DNA from: Parietaria judaica | Lineage: Eukaryota; Streptophyta; Magnoliopsida; Rosales; Urticaceae | DNA length: 64,000 nucleotides | Direction of reading: 5' to 3' | Assembly: GCA_954871525.1 (NCBI GenBank) | Contig: OX940864.1 | Location: 19,772,001-19,836,000, forward strand | Shown: positions 42,094-52,900 of the stretch, one piece after another | How the letters are laid out: every line of letters begins with the position of its first letter | How positions within the stretch are numbered: the first letter of the stretch is position 1 | Notes under the pieces: generated by a model | Databases searched by the model: none | Seen by the model: the letters and a program-made list of their open reading frames with translations, nothing else | Told to the model about the DNA's origin: nothing | Translations under genes and position numbers: made by a program

Positions 42094-44370
42094 ATGGCGT
42101 TGCCGGTAAAATGGTCTCCGTCTCTCCCGTTCCCGCTTCATTTTCAGCGCACCCAGTCTCCTCTCTGCTCGGTCCCGACACCTCAATCTGCGACGTGGCT
42201 CGGTGCCTCAATCTCCCAGGCCCAGCCTCCGCTGCCTCTGGACTTCACGTCGAAGCAGCTCCTCGAAACCCTCCGGAGGCAGAGCGATGAGTCGTCGGCG
42301 CTGCGAGTGTTCGAGTGGGCCTCCAAGCAGTCCAACTTCGATCCGACCCCAACACTCTACGAGGAGCTCCTCCGCAAGCTGGCTGCGGTGGGCTCCTTCG
42401 AGTCCATGCGCGCCCTCCTCCACGACCTCAAGGCCCGTTCCGCCTTCCCTGCTACAAAAACCGCATTCCTCATCTTTGTGGAAGCCTTCGCCAATTTCGA
42501 CCTTTACGACGAGATCCTCCCCCTCGTCCACGCCATGGAGACTGACTTCGGCGTTCACCCCGACACCCATTTCTACAACTTCTTGCTCAATGTCCTCGTC
42601 GAAGGCAACAAGCTCAAGCTCGTCGAGGCCGCTCACTCTCACATGGGGAGTAAGCATATCAAGCCTGACGTGTCCACCTTCAATGTTCTCATCAAGGCTC
42701 TGTGTCGAGCCCACCAGATTCGACCTGCCATTTTAATGATGGAGGAGATGCCCGACCACGGCCTCCAACCCAACGAGAAGACTTTCACTACCATCATGCA
42801 AGGCTTTATTGAAGAAGGCGATGTCGATGGTGCTCTGAGAATCAAAGACCAAATGCTCGGGTATGGCTGTTCATGCACGGACGTCACCGTGAACGTGCTC
42901 ATGAATGGTTTTTGCAAAGAGGGTCGGATTGACGAGGCTCTCGCTCTTATCCAAGACATGGCTGCTCAAGGCTTTCGTCCCGATAAGTTCACGTTCAACA
43001 CTTTGGTGAACGGTTTGTGCCGGGTGGGGCACGTGAAGCAGGCAGTGGAAGTTGTGGACGTGATGCTTCAGGAAGGCTTTGATCCCGATATCTACACTTA
43101 CAACTCGTTGATTTCTGGATTGTGTAAAAAGGGTCAAGTCGACGAGGCAGTGGAGATTCTCAACCAGATGGTAACTCGGGATTGTACACCAAACACAGTC
43201 ACTTACAATACTCTGATCAGCACATTGTGTAAGGAGAATCAGATCAAGGAGGCCACGGAGCTCGCCCGGGTTCTCACGAGCAAGGGAATCTTACCCGACG
43301 CTTGCACCTTCAACTCTCTGATCCAAGGGCTCTGCTTGTCCAGCAATCATGAGGTTGCGATGGAGCTCTTCAAAGAGATGAAGAGCAAAGGTTGTCAGCC
43401 CGATGAGTTCACCTACAACATGCTGATCGATAGCAACTGCTCAAAAGGTAGGATCAAGACGGCGTTAAACCTTCTCAAGGAGATGGAAACAAACGGCTGC
43501 GCTCGAAATGTCGTCATATACAACACTTTGATCGACGGGCTCTGCAAGAATCAGAGGATCGAAGAAGCGGAGGAGATCTTCGACGAAATGGAGCTTCAAG
43601 GGATCTCGAGAAATGCAGTAACCTACAACACTCTCATCGACGGGCTCTGCCAGATCCGGAGGGTCGAGGAAGCTTCGCAGCTCATGGACCAGATGATCAT
43701 GGAAGGTCTGCTTCCCGACAAGTTCACCTACAATTCTCTTCTCACCTACTTCTGCCGAGAGGGGGATATAAAGAAGGCGACGGATATCGTTCAGACGATG
43801 ACTTCCAATGGGTGCGAGCCTGACATCGTCACGTACGGCACGCTCATTGGAGGATTGTGCAAAGCAGGCAGAATCGAGGTGGCGAGCCGGCTGCTAAGAA
43901 CGGTTCAGATGAAAGGGATGGTTCTGACTCTGCAGGCTTACAACCCCGTGATTCAGGCGCTGTTCAAGCGCAAGAGGACGAAGGAAGCCATGAGGCTTTT
44001 CAGGGAGATGATGGAGAAGGGCCATCCCCCGGACGCCATCTCGCACAAGATCGTGTTCCGCGGGCTCTGCAACGGAGGTGGGCCGATCTCGGAGGCCGTG
44101 GACTTCGTGTTGGAGATGACCGACAGAGGCCATATTCCGGAACTGTCCTCGTTTGGGTTGCTGGCGGAAGGGCTGTGCTCTCTGTCCATGGAGAGCACGT
44201 TGGTGAAACTCGTGGATGCGGTGATGAGGAAAGCCAGGTTGACGGAGAGTGAAGTTGCGATGATTAGGGGCTTCCTCAAGATTCGAAAGTTTCAGGATGC
44301 GCTAGCCACGCTCGGTGGTATCTTGAACAGGCGAAACCCTCGGAAACGGTACGGATACAAATTAAACTAA
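42094..44370 (+). CDS. MEE40: Pentatricopeptide repeat protein, P class, MEE40 orthologue
   Basis: Intronless, 758 residues. The first 50 or so residues look like an organelle transit peptide. From about residue 100 the protein is an array of roughly 15-17 P-type PPR motifs of 35 residues, with repeated cores such as PDVSTFNVLIKALCR, PDKFTFNTLVNGLCR, PNTVTYNTLISTLCK and PDIVTYGTLIGGLCK. There is no E, E+, DYW or SMR domain. P-class PPR proteins bind organelle RNA and help its stability, splicing or translation. The sequence is strikingly close to what I recall of Arabidopsis At3g53700 (MEE40, maternal effect embryo arrest), including the end KIRKFQDALATLGG. MEE40 is needed for embryo development and is predicted to be plastid-targeted; the RNA target is unknown. 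The ORF is more GC-rich than its surroundings. Confidence 0.95.
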   Translation: MALPVKWSPSLPFPLHFQRTQSPLCSVPTPQSATWLGASISQAQPPLPLDFTSKQLLETLRRQSDESSALRVFEWASKQSNFDPTPTLYEELLRKLAAVGSFESMRALLHDLKARSAFPATKTAFLIFVEAFANFDLYDEILPLVHAMETDFGVHPDTHFYNFLLNVLVEGNKLKLVEAAHSHMGSKHIKPDVSTFNVLIKALCRAHQIRPAILMMEEMPDHGLQPNEKTFTTIMQGFIEEGDVDGALRIKDQMLGYGCSCTDVTVNVLMNGFCKEGRIDEALALIQDMAAQGFRPDKFTFNTLVNGLCRVGHVKQAVEVVDVMLQEGFDPDIYTYNSLISGLCKKGQVDEAVEILNQMVTRDCTPNTVTYNTLISTLCKENQIKEATELARVLTSKGILPDACTFNSLIQGLCLSSNHEVAMELFKEMKSKGCQPDEFTYNMLIDSNCSKGRIKTALNLLKEMETNGCARNVVIYNTLIDGLCKNQRIEEAEEIFDEMELQGISRNAVTYNTLIDGLCQIRRVEEASQLMDQMIMEGLLPDKFTYNSLLTYFCREGDIKKATDIVQTMTSNGCEPDIVTYGTLIGGLCKAGRIEVASRLLRTVQMKGMVLTLQAYNPVIQALFKRKRTKEAMRLFREMMEKGHPPDAISHKIVFRGLCNGGGPISEAVDFVLEMTDRGHIPELSSFGLLAEGLCSLSMESTLVKLVDAVMRKARLTESEVAMIRGFLKIRKFQDALATLGGILNRRNPRKRYGYKLN

Positions 44371-45593
44371 ATCGGACTGAATTTAGGAGAGGTATGGAAT
44401 TTTGTAATGTGTAAAGCAGAGTAGGATGTGCTTTGTTTGTATGTACAAAGTATTACATTGGTTAAATTAAACTGTGGTAGAGATGTATTATGTTGAATTT
44501 ACATCAAACTCGCATGCTTCATTTCATGTTGAATTTATAGGCCTGTATGTATATACAATGAGCAGTAGATTGGTTAAAATCTTGATAGTATTTATGTGAT
44601 ATAGATGTTTCAATTTCATGATCAAACCAATAAACAAAATGAAAGTAAAAAAAATGTTTCAATGTTTTCTCTGATGATAATTGAATGTGGTAGAGATGCA
44701 AATACCTCAAACTTGTTTTGGGAGTATGTAATGTAAGTTTCAAAACCTTTTGTTAGTAATTCATAATTCCTTTTCTGAAGAAAGTTAAACAAATTTAACC
44801 TTTTACCATTATACATTTTTGGAAGTTATTTTTGGCTCTCTAGGCTTTTAGCGTTCTTGTAAAAAAATTCAAAATAAAATGTCGAACATTGATATGTGTT
44901 GACTCGTTTAGTCATCAACAGCTATATAAGACTTTAGATGCTAATAAATTGAGGATGAATACTACAATTTTACAAAAAAAAAATGTTTCATGATATTTTG
45001 TACCTTTTGTAACACCAACAATAATTTCAATAGAGAAACTTGACCTCAAAAACAAAAAGTTTTAGATAGTTTTTGGAAAGTTTTACAGTTTTAATTCTTT
45101 TCCCCATAAATTCTGAACAACTTTAAAAGCTACTACGTCAATAAACCAAGTAGTTTGAAAATGTGACAATAGTACTCAAGTTTCACTTAAAAAAATAGAA
45201 TTTCATCCATGTTGACGTTAGTTTCGTTAACTTCTTTGACAAATATCATTTTTTTAAGATTTATCATTGCCCTTTCAGAGCTGAACGTCGACTTCGGAGT
45301 TAACAACGCCGAATTCCAATAAAAAATGAGTAAGTTATACAAAAAATACGAGTTAACGAAACTAACGTCACATGGACATAATTCTAGAATTTTCCAAAAG
45401 GTAGAACTTGGGGGGTACTATTGTCACGTTTTTTTAACTGGGCTCTATGCCGCTACATTTCTAAACTACTTGGGTACTTTTGCCCATAATAACCCTAATT
45501 AAAATGTCATACATAAATAAGATCATTAAAACAAGCTTATGTTACGGCCAAGAAACATTTGAAGCCCTTTTTTCATGCAATTCGAGCAATCAA
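44371..45593. other. Intergenic region downstream of MEE40
   Basis: The 3' UTR of MEE40 probably occupies the first 100-200 bp. The rest is AT-rich with no gene. It contains the MITE listed at 45125-45494 and ends at the LINE target site. Confidence 0.5.
45125..45494. mobile_element. Mutator-like MITE, degraded left end
   Basis: The right end, inverted, reads GGGTTATTATGGGCAAAAGT and continues ACCCAAGTAGTTTAG. The left side has AACCAAGTAGTTTGAAAATG and GACGTTAGTTTCGTTAAC, matching the right arm in inverted order. The outermost left bases are not preserved and no 9-bp duplication is readable. Confidence 0.55.
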
Positions 45594-46671
45594 CAATTAG
45601 GAGTGTTTGTAAAAAAGTTGTGCCCACTCACACAGTTCTCTCTTGTCGTGGAATGCATTTGGACACAAGATGTCCTCTTTGTCATCTTGAGCACGAGACT
45701 GTTGGTCATTGCTTTTGGGGGTGTAAATGTGTTCGTAAAGTCTGGAAACTGTCAGGGTTAGGTGGTATGCCGGACTTGTTCGAACCAGGAATCGACCCTC
45801 TTTGCCTCGTGTCATCTGCTCTCACCTCTCTCAGCCCGGGTGAGTCCGCACTTTTTGCTATTCTGGTGTGGCAAATATGGAATAATAGAAATAATGTCGT
45901 GAATGGAAGTAAACCAAGGACCCAAGAGAATATTGTTGAGGGGGCGCTCAGCTACCTTTCAAAGTTTAAGGAGGCCCAGAAGACGGAGAACCCAAAGAAG
46001 CTTGATAAGGCATCTACGCCGTCTTGGAAACCTCCTCTTTTGGGATGGGTAGACATTTGTGTTGACGCTGCGATTAATGGTCATGGAGAGGGGTACAGAA
46101 TTGGCCTAGTGGCTCGTAATCACGAGAACCGTGTCCTTGCTTCGGGGATTAAATTCTATAGGCACGGATTGTCTCCCCAAGTTGCGGAGGCTTCAACTAT
46201 TCGTCGAGGAGTTGAATGGGCGTATGATCAGGGATGGTCAAAGATTCGACTACAGTCAGATTGTCTGGGGGTGGTTAAAACTCTTAAAAGCAAACACAAC
46301 CCCCTGTCATATTTGGGATCCATTATCTTTGATACGCATCGTATAGCTACTCGGTTGGACTCTGTGGAATTCTACTTTAATCCGAGAAGTTGTAATGAAA
46401 TCGTGCATGGTCTTGCAAAACTCGCTACTAAGTCTAGAGGCAATATTGTCTGGTTGGAGTATGTTCCACCAAGTGTTGAACCTCTTCTTTTGAAAGAGTC
46501 AGGATGTATTCAGGGAGTTCCGACCCTTGTTCGGGACGCTCGTATGGCTGTGGCCAATGGTAATCTGATGTGGAGTACTCTTCCCTCTCGAGCCGCACCC
46601 GTTTATGGGACTCGAACGTTTAATGAGGCTCGTCTTTCTTTAAAAAAAAAAAACAATTAGGAGTGTTTGTA
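45594..46671 (+). mobile_element. 5'-truncated L1-type LINE with 18-bp target-site duplication
   Basis: The body runs 45612-46653 and ends in an A-tract. CAATTAGGAGTGTTTGTA occurs perfectly on both sides (45594-45611 and 46654-46671), the signature of target-primed reverse transcription. Only the 3' part of ORF2 is present: the zf-RVT-like segment (CPLCHLEHETVGHCFWGCKC) and an RNase H-like domain (DICVDAAINGHGEGYRIGLV, EASTIRRGVEWAYDQGWSKI, QSDCLGVVKTL). No internal stop occurs over some 345 codons, so the insertion is fairly young. The frame reads through the A-tract and stops in the duplicated target. It cannot move alone because the reverse transcriptase and endonuclease are missing. Confidence 0.93.
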
Positions 46672-46746
46672 CTTTGTAGAATCATTTCTCTATCAATATC
46701 AATATCAATATCAATATGCTTGCTAAAAAATATATCAAATTACGGA

Positions 46747-46791
<45 letters not shown>

Positions 46792-47007
46792 AAGTCAACT
46801 TTCCGTAGAGAAGCTACAATATTTGATTTAATCTATCCTTGCAAGAAAATCAATCACACTACATTATGTGCATTATACGTATGGATTATAAATTAACAAT
46901 CATACTCAAGCCCATATATAATAGAAAAAGCCCAACTAGCTTCACCGAGGCACACAAAAACGACAACACCGAAGAGAGAGAAAGACGAGAGGAGAGAGAA
47001 AGAAGCC
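46672..47007 (+). promoter_or_regulatory. dapF upstream region with TA repeat
   Basis: A long (TA)n microsatellite lies at 46749-46788. CCCATATATAATAG near 46911 resembles a TATA region, and AAGCCCA words lie near it. A GA-rich leader (GAGAGAGAAAGACGAGAGG) precedes the ATG at 47008. Confidence 0.5.
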
Positions 47008-48898
47008 ATGGCCGTCGCAGCCGCCATTTCAGCCCCCACAACCTCGCCGTCTCGCCGCTCGTTCTCGTCTCTCCGGCGATATTTTCTCGCTCCGTCGAAC
47101 CCTACATTTCTCAGACAACGTACCGCATCCTTCACGCTCCCGAGCCTCCGCGTCTCGGCGTCTTCCATGAGCCTCGGCGCCGCCGCGCCGGCCTCGCCGG
47201 CGACGTTTCTTGATCGGAAAGAGGGCGGTTTTCTTCAGTTCGTCAAGTACCACGGCGTCGGCAACGATTTCATCCTCGTGAGTGAGCAAAACGAAGCTTT
47301 TTCTTTGTTTCTGCTTCGTTTACATGGCTGAGTTTCGGTTTTCGGGACTTGAGTAGGTAGATAATAGGGATTCTTCGGAGCCTAGGGTCACTCCGGAGCA
47401 AGCATCGAAGCTCTGCGATCGGAACTTCGGAATCGGCGCCGACGGGGTGATATTCGCGATGCCTGGCGTCAATGGCACTGACTATACCATGAGGATCTTC
47501 AACTCCGACGGAAGCGAGCCTGAGGTCACCTGAGCTCACCTTGTTTCTCTTCATCTCTTTGCTTTTTCTGTGTAGAATCACTGTAATTTTTCTTATGTTC
47601 TGTAGATGTGTGGCAATGGTGTCCGGTGCTTCGCTCGGTTCATCGCCGAGCTCGAGAATTTGGAAGGAAAACACAGGTATTGATTGGAAAGTTTCCTTTT
47701 GGGAATGCTAATGTGACCAGAAATTCATAGTTTTTGTAAGCTTTTTCTGAAACGGCTTTCATGGTGTTGTCATTGCAGTTTCACAGTACATACCGGTGCC
47801 GGTTTGATTATTCCGGAACTACAAGAAGACGGTCAGGTATGTGATGAATCCATGAAACTTGCTGTCGCAAATTACAAGCTTTATCAGTCAACATCCTTGA
47901 AAATGATGTAATTGCAACTCAATTCCATTTCATAGGATACTTTAGTTCTTTTACAGGATGATCTTAGTTTTCATCTAAAAACGTGAAGATTTTGCTTTTT
48001 ATGGTTTCAGGTTAAAGTTGATATGGGTGTACCGGTACTTAAAGCCGCAGATATTCCTACAAAACTTGCTGCGAACAAAGATCAAGCCGTTGTGAAGTCG
48101 GACATAAATGTAGATGGAACAACGTGGAACGTGACCTGTGTTAGTATGGGAAATCCTCACTGCGTAACCTTTGGTGCTAAAGAAGCTCAGGTAAAGACGC
48201 CTCTTTCTTTCAACCGCTGTAAAGCGACCATTGAGACATCTTTCCAACTCAATTTGTATTGATATTTTGCAGGATTTGGTGGTTGATGATTTAGATTTAG
48301 CTCAAATTGGACCCAAATTTGAGCATCACGAGATGTTCCCGGCGCGAACTAACACAGGTTATAATTACTTTGATTAACTATTACAAGGACTTCCTTGGAA
48401 ATTGCTCTTGGATTTGATTTCTTGGTCCACATTTCTATTTGTTAGTTTGAAAAAACACGAATATTTGTTTTGATTGTCAGAATTCGTCCAAGTGTTCTCA
48501 CCTTCGCACGTCAAAATGCGTGTTTGGGAGCGCGGTGCAGGTTCGTGCTTCACTGTAAATTACAAACTCAAAATCACATCTTACTATACTATTGAAAATT
48601 GAAACCACTGCTTTTGCAGGAGCGACGCTGGCCTGCGGAACCGGTGCTTGTGCAGTGGTTGTTGCTGGAGTTCTCGAGGGTCGTGCCGGGAGGGTATGTC
48701 TGTCATTTCATCACGTTCTTGTGTTGGGTTGAGTTAGTGTAGTATCGCTGGGTTTTACATTTGAGTTTGACTTGTGTACAGAATTGCACAGTTGACCTTC
48801 CGGGAGGACCGCTGCAGATAGAATGGAGGGAGGAAGACAACCACGTCTACATGACTGGCCCAGCCCAAGTTGTATTCTCCGGTTCTGTGCGCCTTTGA
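47008..48898 (+). CDS. DAPF: Diaminopimelate epimerase, chloroplastic
   Basis: Nine exons: 47008-47277, 47357-47524, 47606-47676, 47779-47836, 48011-48190, 48273-48357, 48481-48540, 48620-48693 and 48782-48898, joining in phase to 360 residues, close to the Arabidopsis length. All introns are GT/AG. Residues 1 to about 55 look like a chloroplast transit peptide (Ser/Arg-rich). The epimerase has both catalytic cysteines in their motifs: MCGNG (Cys at about 148) and ACGTGAC (Cys at about 303), plus [14 protein letters not shown] and [12 protein letters not shown]. It converts LL- to meso-diaminopimelate, the step before decarboxylation to lysine in the plastid. A broken copy lies at 25685-41058. 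The Arabidopsis gene is At3g53580, next to AFC1. Start: first ATG after a GA-rich leader; MSLGAAAP at residue 54 is an alternative without the transit peptide. Confidence 0.96.
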
Positions 48899-49930
48899 GT
48901 AACTTTTGAGAATGTAAGTGAAATGATAGAAAGTAACAAATACATTTCGATTCCAGACTCATTTCTGTGTCCAATTTTTCTAAAAAATGCAGATTCTCGA
49001 CGAGAAAGAACCGTGAAATCGTGGAGGGAAAATATGCTTCGTAATTTTCCGGATTATTTTCTCGACGTGTATTGTTATTGAATTTGGATATTCTGTTGTA
49101 ACTTATAACTAAAATGATTGGAGTTATGATTTTTCTATCATATTATTTCACGGGACGATAGAAAGAATAATAAAAAAACTAATCAAGATGATTGACATCG
49201 TAATAAATGAATAGTACCATCTAGCGGAAGGAAGAACTCAATTTAGATAAATGGAATTCTTTGTGATTGCAAAATAGCATCAATTTATGCACTCTATTTC
49301 ACGTCACAAATATAAATCCTCCATATTACTTGTAAGTTACTGACATTTTTTATTTTATTTTTGAAGATGACCAAATTTCAACAACAAAAAGAGAAACTTT
49401 TATCCTTTCAAAAAAAAAAAAAAAAAGAGAAACTTTTATTAAAAAGAAATAATAAAATACTCGAGTAATGGGCCGTGAGCCCTTTTGAGAAAGTAAAAAG
49501 GCCCAATAGAAGCGCTCCTCATTTTTCTCACCACTAGCCGTTGCCTCCTTTTCATTTTCAAAAACACCCTCTGTCGTTCACTGTTGCCATTATCAGAATC
49601 AGAATTCGAATTCCAGCGATCCTCACTCTCTAGATTCTCCGAGAAATTGTTCATCAACTTTTCTTCCGATCTCCTTTTCCACGTTCGAATCCGTAAGTTC
49701 TGATTCCACGTCTCTCGCTTTCAAGTTCGACCCTTTGCTCACCAAAGTTTAACGATCCATCAAAACCAGAAATCACACCGAATTTCTCGCGTTTGCGGAA
49801 AATTCGCATACGATTCTCAGCTTATATTGCTCGGTTTTCCATTGCTTTCAAGATTTTGCAGATTTCAGTTTATGGGCATTTCTATTTTAGTTCATGATAT
49901 TTTTGGTATAGGTGTGGCGAGAGAGAAAGA
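48899..49930. other. Region between dapF and kinesin-5 genes
   Basis: The left part (to about 49100) is the dapF 3' UTR; CGAGAAAGAACCGTG follows a possible 3' UTR intron. The middle is AT-rich with A-runs near 49410. From about 49540 the kinesin leader begins: CGAATCC|GTAAGTTCTG near 49692 and GGTATAG|GTGTGG near 49912 fit a 5' UTR intron ending about 20 bp before the kinesin ATG. Confidence 0.5.
49535..49545 (-). promoter_or_regulatory. MSA-like mitosis element upstream of kinesin-5
   Basis: GGCAACGGCTA on the minus strand fits the M-phase-specific activator consensus (core AACGG) at 9 of 11 positions. Mitotic plant genes, including several kinesins, are controlled by MYB3R factors through such sites. 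Assignment is by motif and position only. Confidence 0.35.
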
Positions 49931-52900
49931 ATGTCATTCACTCCCGATTTGTCTCGAAAAGTAGGATCGGGGATGGCTCCGTCCCCGTCCCCTTTCTTGA
50001 CGCCGCGGCCGGAGAAGCGCCGATCGGTTTCGAGAGGGTTTGACTGGAACGCAAATCGTCAGGAAAACAGGGATAAAGAGGTCAACGTGCAAGTTATTCT
50101 GCGTTGCAGGTACTCTCTCACTGATTCTCACCTTTTCAGCTTCCACGGAGTATAATTATCCACGAACTTATATCAGTGTTGAATTTGATTCCAACAAATG
50201 CCAGGCCTTTGAGCGATGAAGAGCAGAAGTGTAATGTTCAGAAGGTCATTTCGTGCAACGAGCATAAACGAGAGGTCTCGGTCTCGCAGAACCTCGCTAA
50301 CAAGCAAATAGACCGGCTTTTCACATTCGACAAGGTTTGAAACCGCTCTTTTTATTGCTTTCTTCTCGGATTTCTTTCCAAATTAGTAATTTTGTTCATG
50401 ATTTGCTTTAAACGTATTCCAGGTTTTTGGGCCCAAGTCGCAGCAGAGATCGATATACGACCAAGCAATATCCCCAATTGTCAATGAAGTTCTTGACGGT
50501 TTCAACTGTACAGTATTTGCATATGGCCAAACCGGGACCGGAAAAACCTACACGATGGAAGGTGGCATGAGAAACAAGGTTTGATCATGCACTATCCAAC
50601 CTCAGGTAATCTCTATCTATCAAATCAAACTAATTTAGTCTCTGTTTTAATTTAGAGTGGTGAATTGCCTGCGGAGGCGGGTGTAATCCCACGAGCAGTT
50701 CGTCAAATTTTCGATACCCTCGAAGCACAGAGCGCTGATTACAGTATGAAAGTGACGTTCTTGGAGCTATACAACGAAGAAATTGCGGATTTACTAGGGC
50801 CTGATGATAATTCAAGATCAACCGACGATAAACAAAAGAAACCCATTTCGCTGATGGAAGATGGGAAGGGCTGTGTTGTTGTGAGAGGCTTAGAAGAAGA
50901 AGCCGTGTATAGCGTCAACGAAATCTACACTCTTTTGGAGCGAGGGGCTTCAAAGAGGCGCACTGCAGATACCTTGCTGAACAAGAGAAGCAGGTCTTTA
51001 GTTATCTCCTTTCTAGAACATTTGACATATAGAACGGTGATTCCGGAATTGATTTGTCTTGTCTCTTGTGTTGTAGTCGTTCACATTCGGTTTTCTCCAT
51101 CACTGTGTACATCAAAGAAACAGCCATTGGCGATGAGGAGTTAATCAAATGTGGAAAACTCAATCTAGTTGATTTAGCGGGTTCCGAGAATATATCTCGC
51201 TCTGGTGCACGAGAGGTTTGAAGTTTCCAACTTGATCATTGAAAACCGTACAAAGAGCTTGAATGATTGGATGAATATGATATTAATGATTGGATTGCAT
51301 ATTGTTTGAATTCTAGAGCCGCGCACGAGAAGCCGGGGAGATAAATAAGAGCTTGCTTACGTTAGGTCGTGTCATAAATGCACTTGCAGAACACTCCAGT
51401 CATATACCGTACAGGTTCGTATCGGCTTAACGAACTACGTATATTCTATGTATTTTTAAAAAATTATTTTATTTTCATATAGTAATGAATTTTCCTCTGT
51501 GCAGAGATAGTAAGCTCACTAGGCTATTGAGAGACTCTTTGGGAGGGAAAACGAAAACTTGCGTTATCGCTACAATATCCCCGTCCGCTTATTGTTTAGA
51601 AGAAACGTTAAGCACTCTTGACTATGCTTATCGCGCGAAAAACATCAGAAACAAACCTGAGGTTTGTGGCTATTTCTTATATTTTTTAAATGATTATTTA
51701 TGGTGTGTTCATATCCTAAAATATATTTCTTTCTTGCAGGCTAACCAGAAAATGTCGAGAACAGTATTGCTCAAGGATTTGTATCTAGAGCTTGAAAGAA
51801 TGAAAGAAGGTGAGCTTAAGTGCTTAATTCTTTTGTGTATAGTTGAAATGGTTAACTAATAATAGCTTAACCAAATAATTGTACGATGCAGACGTACGAT
51901 CGGCCAGGGAAAAGAACGGTGTTTACATTTCACACGAAAGATATGCTCAGGATGAAGCTGAAAAGAAGGTACATCTATAGCTTTTCCTTTGAGCTTATGA
52001 TAAAGACCAAAAGTTGTTTCTGTTTTTCATCTTGCTTGTTGGACTTTTCGCAGACTAGGAATGATCGGATCGATCAATTACAGAATGAACTCAACGTCAC
52101 GGAAAAGGTAATAGAGTCTCCCATTAGTGATATTAATTTGTGATTACTATGTTAATTAATAATTACTTGTATCTTTCGCCAGCAAGTTGAAAGCTTTCGG
52201 GAGCTTTATCTCACCGAACAAGAACAAAAGCTCGATATTCAAAGTGATCTAAAAGAATGCAAGGTACACTTAAACTCATTTATTTCCTGCTTAGTATCTG
52301 AAACTTTCCAGATAGTCTTAAGCGTTGACTTATTTCTCTATAGATAAGTCTGGAAACTAGTAACAAGGCGTTGCTTGACCTCCAAGAAAACTACAAAGTG
52401 GTAGTTTCAAATCTAAAAGAGAAAGAGTATATTATCTCAACCCTTGTATCCTCAGGTAAGCTTACTCTATTTGTTAAATAGTCTGTATTACTGTTTATAT
52501 CTTTATTTGCTTTATTTAATATTGGTAATAATTTTTATGCATGAACAGAAAACACTTTGATCGACTGTGCGAAGGGGTTGCGTAATGATCTGCAGTATGC
52601 ATCAGAAGATATATCCTCGTTGTTTTCAAAACTCGGTTTGTTAAATACTTTTGTCTTTGTTTCCGATTTTTGCTTGATTATTTGGATGAATTTAAGTCGG
52701 AAAATTTGTACCATTTACAGATCAGAAAGAAAAGATGGATGCAGAAAACCGGAGCCAGGTGTTGACTTTCGGGTCTCAGCTTGATCAGAGTTTGAAGGAC
52801 CTTCATAAGACCGTTTTAGCCTCGGTTTCGCTACAAACGCAACAGCTAACATCCATGGAAGAGAATTTCCGCACCAATCTCGCTAGCAAATTTGATGTAA

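Noticed and set aside
47008..47331. 107-residue frame as the full dapF product
   Set aside because: It reads past the exon 1 donor (CTC|GTGAGT) into the intron; the spliced form matches the family.
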